Shown one piece after another: positions 55,008-64,000 of a DNA stretch of 64,000 nt. The stretch is from Rhynchonema sp. JSB1_4 (taxonomy: Eukaryota; Nematoda; Chromadorea; Monhysterida; Xyalidae), in contig JASAMV010000478.1 in assembly GCA_030248065.1 (NCBI GenBank), positions 1 to 64,000 on the forward strand, written 5' to 3'. The notes beneath the pieces are model-generated. The model was not told where the DNA came from and made no database searches. It saw nothing but the letters and a program-made list of their open reading frames with translations. The translations under genes were made by a program, and so were the position numbers. The stretch's first letter is position 1. Each line of letters begins with the position of its first letter.

Positions 55008-55631
55008 AGGGGGCCTTTCGCATTTCAAACCGCCTTCAATCAGGGCGCTATTAAACTCTCACGTACCAAGAATCCAATCTGCAGGATGCGACCAGGAGAT
55101 GCACTTCAAATAGAACATCCGGGAACAAAGTGTGCCGCGGACCAGCCCAATTTATACCTGCGCATGCAGGCAAACTGCTTGATCAAAAAGGTGTCAAGGC
55201 GAGTGAATGTTTCGCTTGAAACTTCCAACACCGCTAACTATGGAATTTCGCTTTTCTTTTTATTTCGAATTTCAACGAATTGTTCCAGCGTGACAAGCAG
55301 ACTTTGAAACATTTAGCAGCCACGCATGAACAATTCGTGGCAATTCGAAATAAAAAGAAAAGCGAAATTCTTTAGTGAGGCAGGGGCAAATATCGTGCGA
55401 AACATTGTGCGCCTTGACCGCCCTTGTCATCAGGCGAGTTGCCTGAATGCGCACGTAGAAATTGGGCTGGTCCACATTTGATTTTGTTCCCGGATGTTCC
55501 TCTTGAAGGGCATCGCCTGGCTGCATGCTGAACGTTAGACCTCCCGGTGTGTTTGACGTTTATGACGCCTTGACCACACTGTCTGAACACATGCGAGGTT
55601 TGTAGGGGGTTTGAAATGCGAAAGGCCCCCT
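55008..55631. mobile_element. TTAA-flanked foldback element, 624 bp
   Basis: Begins AGGGGGCCTTTCGCATTTCA and ends TGAAATGCGAAAGGCCCCCT, with TTAA at 55004-55007 and 55632-55635. The arms include CGAATTTC...GAACAATTCG near the centre and CATCCGGGAACAAAG against its complement. Third member of the AGGG...CCCT TTAA group in this window. Confidence 0.8.
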
Positions 55632-55635
55632 TTAA

Positions 55636-57039
55636 GCAGATGCGAAAAACAAACCCCATACATTCATTACCTGTGATTATGAAGACAATTTTTCGACTCT
55701 TGGGAAACGTGACAACATAACCCCCAAAAAGCCGTTTTTGGACGTTAAAGTGAAATGTAACCGGTAATATTTGAAAAAATAGTTTATTCCCGTTTTAATT
55801 TTTTAAAATTTTCCAAAAACCTTTTCAAAGCAAAATTTCTTTAATTTTGTTAGCACAGCCCTCTGAGCTTTGTCATAAAGTTTGGCAAAATACTTTTTCT
55901 GTGTATGCCCGCACCAGCATGGTCTTCTTTCACGAACGTTACTTGTTTTAGTTTCAGATTCTCCGCCCAAGACATATAATCTCTGTTTATAGATTGCTTC
56001 ACTTTATCGCGTCCTCCCCGATTTGAAATTGATAAAAATTTGTGAGCCGTGTTCCCTAATCAAGCGAATTTTACAATTTTGCACATCACCTCCAAATATT
56101 GTCCAAGCAACTTGTACCATATTGCAGGTGCTTTTGGTTATAGGTACATAGTGTGTGCCGTTCATAATCAACCAGTGCACTATTTCAAACCCCAGAACAC
56201 TGTGAAATGTGCGAAATTCCTTCATGACGCAACATTATGGCCGCCATAAAACAGCCACATTTCGAAAATTCCGGAAACTTGCGCTCATCGTGTCCTCTAG
56301 GTATACGTAGCCCCACAGAAAGACAAAACAAATGACAATTGCGGTCATTTACGTCGGAAAACTTTGGTTCAATGACTGTGTCAAAGGTAATAACGCAAAA
56401 TGAGACAACGCTTCAAGCTCTGGCACCAGACAACTTTGACCTCCTGTTTGTGTAACACATGTAGTACGGCCACAGCCACACGCAGTGCGGGCGCCTGGCT
56501 GTGAGGCACAGTTGCATAGTGTTGTTACCCCGCACATTTTGGCGGCGCAGATTTTCTCTAACCTCTGGGTGAACCATACTGTACGTATACGTAGCAATAT
56601 TATATCCACTGTAAGTCCCGTGGTTCGCTCATAACACCCACAAAGCACACATCAAAAGTTGATTAGAGTGTTTTGGCAAGCCCGTTTCCGCCGTGTTTAA
56701 CCTGGCGAAAAACAAGCCTCGCAACACGCGCATCCTGGCTGTTGTTGTTATTATTGAACTTCAGAGGCAAGAAGTTGTTGCAGACGTACATACAGCTATG
56801 CATCGGAGTCCGCCTTTTCATAAGGGAAACCACGGTTTTCGTTGTTCATATGTATACTGATCCCACACGCTCATAAATGCAGGTACATTGTACTATCTAC
56901 GGGATTTCATGGCCGGTGTCTCGGACCCAAGAGGAGTAGCCCCAAAAGCATGAGTTATGATATGGTAGGTATCCAATAAAGTATCTATTACCTGCCGTTA
57001 ACATTCCGTGCTCAATTCTAATTATGACGGCCATATCGA
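55636..57039. other. No gene recognised
   Basis: About 1.4 kb with only short, domain-less frames. I saw no closed repeat structure. Confidence 0.4.
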
Positions 57040-57047
57040 GGTTTCAC

Positions 57048-57826
57048 CAGTGTTGAATTAAAAATTTTTTTTATTATCGAACTTTTTTTTTAAAAAAAAA
57101 CTTTTTAAAATTTTTTTTTAAAATCACTTTTTTTTATTCCGGACTCCCAAAAAATTGGTCTCTTGAGGAATCAAATTTCTGAAATCATGTTAGTAAGGTA
57201 TGTTTTGAGGGACACTAAAGAAAACTTTTCCACTGACTTGCATGTTTACGTAATCACCTGCGATCTAATCCCTTTTGGTCATGGCTTTGAGAAATTCGAA
57301 GGTAATGTGTGTGTAATCTGGGTACACATACTGTATGTGACAAAGGGAAGACCAACCTCCTGTTTGTGAATTTGGGGATAAATTTGAAGAGAGATAAAGA
57401 CTCACACCATAATCACTTGGTGTCACAAAAGCAACAAATAGCTAATCTACACAACTGCAAACAGGCGAGCAACGTGGAGTGTGTGGATAGCTTACGACAC
57501 GCTCAATAACTGTACAGTATACGGTATGGGGTGTCCTATATTATACATGCAGCTGTTGCTGGGATGTCTGGGAGCTGTATGAGTCCATCACAACACCATT
57601 TCAAACTGAAATATAAGCGCCGCAGGCAATTTTTTGAGAAACATGGGCAATAAAACACATGAAAAAATGCCTTTTTACCTTAAAAAAGTCAGAAAATAAC
57701 GAAAAAAAGTGAAAAAATAATAAAAAAAGTGGTCTTACTTTTAAAAATTTTAAAATAAAAAGTGGCCAACTTTTTTTTTAATTTTTTTTTACAAAAAAAT
57801 TTTTACTTTTTTTTAATCCAACCCTG
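57048..57826. mobile_element. hAT miniature element, exact 8-bp duplication
   Basis: Starts CAGTGTTGAATTAAAAATT and ends TTTTTTAATCCAACCCTG; GGTTTCAC on both sides (57040-57047, 57827-57834). 779 bp, with long A/T runs at each end; no transposase frame. Confidence 0.85.
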
Positions 57827-57834
57827 GGTTTCAC

Positions 57835-58922
57835 TACTATGTATGTGTCTGACAGACTTCCGCGGTGAGGCTGCCTCATTAGAGGCTGCAATAATATGTT
57901 GACAAGCTACAGGTACTGTATGTACCATTAGGGCTGGTCATCGTCTTGCTATAATGTGCATAACACTGTCCTCTTGACTACTAAACAGCTGACCATGCTA
58001 TGTATGTATCTTTGTGCACTTTTCGGTTAATAAGTGCACTTTCTTGACTCACACATTAGCTCAAATTCACCAAGCGGTTCTTGGTGGGAGTTCAAAATGG
58101 TGTTTCAATCTGACTCTTGGTGTTTCAAGAAAGGTCTGCCCTGGCACAGAATGGTTATTGAGATATGCATTGTTGATGTTTGTGTCCCTGACTCAAGTGC
58201 TTGCTTGTAAACACCGGCAGCAAGAATAACCAACAGAGCGCAATCAGTATAATTGAAGATATCCTAGGCTTAGGGCTGTAGACATCGAAGTAGAGAACAG
58301 TGAAGATGCTGATTTGCATAATGTAACGTGTATGTATAAACCTGTGCTTCAATTCAATCACTCCATCCTTTTTTCTCGTGCTTTTGCGAATTGGAAAGCG
58401 TAATTAACCATGACCTTACACATCTGCCTTCTACTGACTGCACCTACGTACAGTACCTGTATCTAGTGTAACGTTGGCCTAGCCGGCGGCGAGACTGCCT
58501 CGTGTCAGGTAGCAACAGCCACGTCACCTCGCCAAGTGATTACCGGCGAAAAACACGAAATCAAACAATTATTGCATGCGCGCGTCTGCTTTGATGTTTT
58601 TTGGAGCACTTTTTGGCTTTTCTCGTCCGGGCAAAGCAAATAAATTGCTGTTTTCTGCTATTAAAGCGTTCGTTTATGAGTCTGCGCAGCAATGTCGGCT
58701 GTAGTCTTGTGTGTGAGTTTGACTTATACATCTTGAGATCAACTTATAACAATCCGGTCAGCCCTCTGGATGCAAACAGGATGCACAAAACAAGTCAGAA
58801 GCACATCCACACGGAGACAAAGCGCGCTCGCACGCAAATATCGGTTGCTTTTGCGATTTTCGCCGGTGGCCAGTGCCGGTCACTTGGCTGCTGCTGTTTG
58901 CCTCTACGCCTCACATGCTGTG
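57835..58922. other. No gene recognised
   Basis: Unremarkable sequence. A frame of 150 codons starting at 58601 has no family resemblance and runs into the palindromic repeat at 58923. Confidence 0.4.
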
Positions 58923-59191
58923 GTAAATTTCTAATTTCGTTGCCTCATGCATTCTTACAGACGCAGGAAAACTCCCGTTCGAAGTCGAAGCAGGCAACAA
59001 GCTCAACACACAGTGAACAAGCCACGCAGCTGACACACGCACAGCTTGTGTGACTGAAACATTTGAAACGCACACGAGACAGCTGCGTGTCTTGTTGACT
59101 GTGTGTTGAGCTTGTTGCCTGCCTCGACTTCGAACGGGAGTTTTCCTGCGTCTGTAAGAATATGCATGAGGCAACGAAATTAGAAACTTAC
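58923..59191. repeat. Palindromic repeat with intron-like termini, intact copy 3
   Basis: 269 bp. The left arm GTAAATTTCTAATTTCG...GACGCAGGAAAACTCCCG and the right arm, its complement ending CGAAATTAGAAACTTAC, pair almost throughout; the loop is small. Uninterrupted, so it is the reference copy. Confidence 0.85.
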
Positions 59192-60009
59192 TTTAACAGC
59201 ACGCCGTCGGCGACCGGCATTCTCGCCAGGCCAATGTTACGCTTAGCGTTGGTGGTACTGTATTTCTGCATAATTTTTAGGCTGATATACTCGTGAGACG
59301 CACATTAGCAGACGTAATCATGATGTTATCTACGGTGTGCTGGTACATTCTGTATGTAACAGAGAACTAGCCGCATGAGAAGAAGTACGTGAGCTCAGGC
59401 AATGTTTGCCAAGCGGACTAATACAGGTATGTATGTAACAACGTGTCTTCATGACTTGGCTTTCTGATTGATTAGTTTATCATCTAAAGCTTTCTAACAT
59501 TTGGATGTCTTTCGATGAAAGTGCGTCGCGAGCTATTGAAAAAAGGTAAAGGCGTTCCGCACAAATTAGGCTACGCAAGGGACCTACCACCAACCCGATT
59601 GCCGGTGACTCCAACGGGTAGGTGCCTGTCACCCGCAGCAATTACTGCTTCCATTTACCGACCCTTCTCAGGGATGGAAGGTTGGGTTAACCCACGACAC
59701 CACTTTGATGTTGCTCCGTCCGCTGGGGTTTGATCCCAGAACTAACCAGGCCAAACATTGCTTAGCCTGCCAGATCGGACGGGGTACACACGAGTAAACG
59801 CGGTCGTTGTCTCGTCAGAAATCGTCGTAGATTTTTGATTACATTTTAAAATTCAAAATTTGCGATTTCTCATTCTCGGAATTTTTGGCGCAGAAACCAA
59901 ATGAGACGTTGACCACGTGGGCGGACTGCTTTTTGCGACCAACTTGTACGTATCTGAGCGTAACGATCCCTTTATCCCAGGAAGACACAAGTGAGCTGCG
60001 AGCGACGGC

Positions 60010-63000
60010 ATGCCTCGAATTCCGCGCATAGTCGAGGGGCAACAGTCGTTGGACAGCTTGTGCGCACAGTTCGCCGACAGTGAAAAGAAATTTGTACGTC
60101 GACTCATGTTTGCGTTTACGGCATTTATTACTGCTCTGTTGCTATCAGTCTTGAGCCATAAAAAAAGCAGTCGGAATCCTTTAACTTTAACACGGGCAAC
60201 AAACGCTGATTATGGTCGCTAAAGTGTACACAAATAAAAGCCAATGAGCACGTGAGAAATAATTACCTTATGAGCCCGAATTATACAAGAAAACGATTTA
60301 AATATGCAACATAAAAATCTTATATACATTTATCTAGATTTAAATATTAGGTGCTTAGTCCTGTGAGGCCGCAACCTTTGTATAGCCATGATCGATAAGA
60401 GAAACTTAGAGTGGTTTCTGCGTCTTTCTTATGCCATTCATTTGTCGCGCAGTCTGTGCATAGCCGTCAGGGCATCAGCAAAGTTCGGGCCATATCGGGC
60501 GGCGGCACAACGGGTCGCTCAGCGGCGGGACCCGAAGGACTACGAATCGCCGCCATGACGTCACAGGCGCACCGACTTGAAGGTATACCTATGTATGTAC
60601 ATGTGTCGTATGAACTGTGCGCGCACTTTTTTGATCTTTGAAATTTTTCAACGATCTTGCTCGTGAGGTTTCCCTTAATTGTGACGTAGGCAAGCCAACT
60701 CTCCCACTCAATGCGCTGGAAATCGATGCTGCCCACATCGTAGTAAGATTCAGTGCCTTGATGCGTTTCGCGTTATTACTAAACGTTTCCTTTTGGTCCC
60801 TACCTCCTTGAGAATGTGTTTTTGAAGCAGTAGCGCTGGCATTAGCGGATCGTCGCTGGGATTAAAAACCACACGTAGTCACATTTCTTCATATCACTAC
60901 AAACAGTTACAGTAAACTGCAGTTTGTCCGGCACTAAAACTTTATCAGATGACCTCTCTTATCACAGCTGTCTCTGATTAAACTATAAAAGTCCCCGTCG
61001 TTCGCGTTTCAGCAGTTGGACAATTTTATTGCCACATAAGTTTTGGCATGCCAAGGTATAAAGAGTGCGTATTTTGACGCGATAAGCCGTGATTTCCCGT
61101 ATTTTTTCGTTGGATGGCAGGTGTGCGAAACTAATAAGAAACCGCGCCGCAACATATATATATGTTTCCAACGACCGGCTGCATTTCCTGAAAATTTGAG
61201 AAAAATGACTGTTTTTGTGAGAAAGCATCACAGCCCCTGTTTATGGCTGCAGCACAGTTAGGTAGGTACATAGCATTGTATAGTATAGTAATGTTCGAAC
61301 GAGATCTCGATAACGAACGGTTTTTGGATTCGAGATCCTCGTCTCGATCTCGAAAAAATGCTTCGAGATCAATAGATCTCCAGAAGGAAGTTTCGAATTC
61401 ACGACGGACCGTTATGGTGTTTGATTGTCAGTTAATATCGTCCTGAATTCTAAAACTATCACGCCTAAACATCACATGAGAGTTTATTAGGCCACCAAAA
61501 CTAATTTCAAGAAGTTTGTCTCAAATGGGCATTCATATGACCCGAGCACAGCACTGTTAGCGCAGGCGATTGTGCTCAGGGTGACTTTTTTCCGTGTTTT
61601 TTAATCTGCGCATGAAATTGATAAACAAGCCTTGGATTAGTACAAATGCTCACTTTCTGAGCACCAGCTCGCGCAACAACCAATATTTGCAATTGTAGTT
61701 GTAAATGACCGTTGCGCATAGCAGCCACGCACGCCTGCCCACTTGGTCCAAACCTAGTGTACTAAAGTCTGGTGGTTCAATTAAATCTGGTGTAAAACTT
61801 AATAAACTTCGTTAAAGACCAAATTACGAGAAAATTGAAAAAATCTCGAAACCTCGATTTCGATAAGCATTCTCGATTGGAGATCTCGTTCGAACACTAG
61901 TAAGGCTGTTCGGCCGTGAAAAACTTCACAGTCACTTCTTCCTCGCTTAATTCTTTTTTGTTGGATCTAAAATTGGAAAAACTTGTGACCTGTGTTGTTG
62001 CGTACGCAACAGTAGCAAAGCTCGCAAAAACATGTTTTTATAACTAATATTGCGCATGTCAGGCTTCTTGTTGTCTTATTTTACATATACTGTATAACAG
62101 CACTAACTTTCTCATTTTTGTGCTTTTGATCTGATGAATGAGCGTCAGTAACACTTCTCTGACACCAGCCCTCCACAACGAACCTAAGGCATGTATCCAA
62201 GTTTTGGCAGTGCTTCAATTCCCCGAAATGCACAGAACACATGTAACGATCGTGTTGACGATTATTTCCCCAAGCTTTCTCACCGATGCCGAAAGCTCAA
62301 CCTCGTCAACCAGAGAACCATCAGTCGGAGTAGTTTGACCGTCATACGTTCGTTTTTTTTGTGACGTATTTTCGTGCAGCATGGATTTATTGGTTTTTTT
62401 CATATTATTATTTGCGCTGCCTATTCTTTTTTGATAACATATTATTATTCTAGTAGTCAGCAGATGTACCAGTGTTTTCACAGGTCCGGGGGAGGCTTCG
62501 CAAGGCAATATTTCCGTTCTGCAGCAGGTACATATGCACGTAGCTACTTTCTGTTCTCTCAAGCTTTCACATGCACAAGAACAGTCATGTACATGTACAT
62601 CTCCCTTGTGTCAAAACAGTATACTGTAAGTTGGTCAAGCTTAATTAATGGCCCATAGCTGCTGTGCATAAAAGTTTTCGCCATGAATGATTAGTTTTAA
62701 AACACTTTGTAATTGATGAATCAGTCGCTGTGCCAAGTTGCCAACATGCAATCCCATATCCCAACCAATTGTAGACTGAAAGTGCGTGTCTGTACGCTTG
62801 CATTGGTGTAAGTGCGATTATTTGAGTTATAGCCAGACAACTGCGTTCCCGTAGCTCAGTTGGTAGAGCAGCTGGCTGTGCAGGCCTGGTGGCTGGGAGG
62901 TCGGAGGTTCGAATTCATTCGGGAACATATCCGTTTGGTGTGGCGGTTCAGGATCACAGGATCACACACAATTACAGTTGAGCCCCGTCGTCGCATCAGT

Positions 63001-63619
63001 CGTGGCGACCCGCCAGCGGCCGAGCCACCGAGCAACGAAGCCAGCGGAGGATCACCATCCGGGTCACATGTCATGGAGCTCGACCATCGATCGATCGTCT
63101 ACGGCAGTTCGCAGTCAATCAGGGGCATTCAAACATCGCCCGCGTCGCCCTACGTCGCGCTGCAGGTCGGTTCGAATATGTATGGCAACGTCAGACCAAA
63201 AATTGCATTCCCTGAAGAGTTTTCGCTCCGCTTTCTGGTTTTACGTGGGTTTCTAGTTCGGGGTTGAGGATATCAAAAAGTCGCCTTGACAGTATCTGTC
63301 CAGAAATTTTTGCATTTCGTCTGAATAAAACCACTAATTTTCTAATTTACACTTGCCATCTACCGTTTGTAGACAACGATTACGCATACAACATAACGTA
63401 AACAACAGCAACAAAAGTTCAGCACCCTCAGTTTCAAAGGTAATCTCTGTTCCATTGGCCTTGTCCATTCAGGCAATTCACGAGTCCGATATGACGTTGA
63501 TGGAACGTTACGTTGCGAGATTGGGCATCAACCCTGAAACACAGTCGGTCAGCAGCAATGCCAGTTCGACGTTTATCGACGGCACGGGCAAAAGGATAAA
63601 GAACGCGTTGAGGGCACAG
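60010..63619 (+). CDS. Unrecognised gene, N-terminal part, continues past the window
   Basis: Exons: 60010-60093, 60453-60582, 62978-63165, 63473-63619; 183 codons, phases 0, 1, 0, 0 agree at every join. It starts MPRIPRIVEGQQSLDSLCAQ. The middle is low-complexity, rich in G, S, P and A (AISGGGTTGRSAAGPEG, GDPPAAEPPSNEASGGSPSG). The fourth exon looks folded (MTLMERYVARLGINPETQ) and ends ALRAQ at a GTATTA donor. No signal peptide or known domain is seen; the N-terminus is probably cytosolic or nuclear and disordered. If the first donor (60094) is not used, the frame instead runs through a hydrophobic stretch to a stop at 60222. Confidence 0.5.
61070..61215. repeat. Dispersed repeat shared with 54364-54540
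   Basis: Same block order as the copy at 54.4 kb, including CGTTGGATGGCAGGT and CATTTCCTGAAAA. Lies in the second intron of the right-edge gene. Confidence 0.6.
61293..61896. repeat. Foldback repeat, GTTCGAACGAGATCTC ends
   Basis: The left end GTTCGAACGAGATCTCGATAA and the right end GAGATCTCGTTCGAAC are inverted. CGAGATC and GATCTCG recur within both arms; the centre is unrelated. The flanks TAGTAAT and CTAGTAA hint at a short duplication. In the second intron of the right-edge gene. Confidence 0.65.
62845..62927 (+). tRNA. tRNA-like sequence with intact pol III boxes, probably pseudo or SINE head
   Basis: The acceptor stem GTTCCCG pairs exactly with CGGGAAC, followed by A. The D arm GCTCAGTTGGTAGAGC is canonical and the B box GGTTCGAATTC is exact. 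But the length is 83 bases, about ten too many around the anticodon, and the T stem pairs poorly. I therefore do not assign an anticodon. It sits in an intron of the right-edge gene, on the same strand. Confidence 0.5.
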
Positions 63620-64000
63620 GTATTATTTCCAAACTGCGTATGTTCCGTTTTGTAAAACAAACTTGGTGGTACCAGCTGCAATAGTAGGCGACATGCTGAC
63701 CCTGCCCAGACTCGGTCTGTACTGTAGGCACCTGCAAGTTCCACCAGTTTCAATGCTGGTGTCTTTCTCAACTGCGCAGCCTCAGCATGGTCCAGAAAGC
63801 AGCTAGAGCACTTTCACCTCCCACAAGAACTGACCAGAACTACAGTATGTAACGTAGAAGTGCTTGACCGATGTTTCAGCCCCTTAAATCACCACGGGGT
63901 CACTATAAAAAGCATAATTATAAATGGAAAAGCTGCGCCAATCACATAATGTCCAATTGTTTCCATCCAGCCCTCCAAACCGTACCGTCTGCCGTGTGTG

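Noticed and set aside
56349..56648. Cysteine-rich 99-codon minus-strand frame
   Set aside because: The cysteines form no known spacing and no neighbouring exon fits.
58601..59053. 150-codon plus-strand frame
   Set aside because: Runs into the palindromic repeat, has no domain and no splice context.

Overview
The window is eukaryotic. Every gene is split by short GT-AG introns whose acceptors mostly read TTTCAG or similar, and the EHD/RME-1 gene resembles ecdysozoan RME-1/Past1. I infer a repeat-rich nematode-like protostome, but the sequence alone does not fix the species. All gene models below are read by eye from splice sites, reading phase and protein-family resemblance; no transcript evidence was available.

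Genes, left to right: (1) an EHD/RME-1 endocytic-recycling ATPase on the minus strand, 12 exons (462-6038). (2) A plus-strand type I membrane protein with a C-type lectin domain, an EGF domain, a transmembrane segment and a lysine-rich tail, 9 exons (15482-20080). (3) Convergent with it, a minus-strand type I membrane protein with a signal peptide, one CCP/sushi-like module, a transmembrane segment and a charged tail, 6 exons (21697-23861). (4) A plus-strand chain of three CCP-like modules with phase-compatible exons (31267-42555). (5) A minus-strand ten-finger C2H2 protein (47160-50013, perhaps with a 5' exon near 54.2 kb). (6) The 5' part of an unrecognised plus-strand gene (60010-63619) that runs off the right edge.

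The remaining sequence is dominated by mobile DNA. From 3.8 to 15.1 kb there are nested G/C-run elements inserted at TA dinucleotides, hAT-type miniature elements with 8-bp target duplications, a 5'-truncated RNase-H-bearing LINE with an 11-bp duplication, and a decayed CR1/jockey-like LINE. From 24 to 42 kb lie foldback elements, including TTAA-flanked palindromes, and a palindromic family holding two inverted hAT elements. At 43.6-46.7 kb there is a BEL/Pao-like LTR retrotransposon with three LTRs inside a single 5-bp target duplication. At least eight small elements could be closed by exact or near-exact 8-bp duplications.

The most notable points are the three-LTR chimeric BEL/Pao insertion, the convergent lectin/EGF and CCP receptor-like genes, the nested TA-inserted G-run families, and a palindromic repeat whose termini look like a complete mini-intron.
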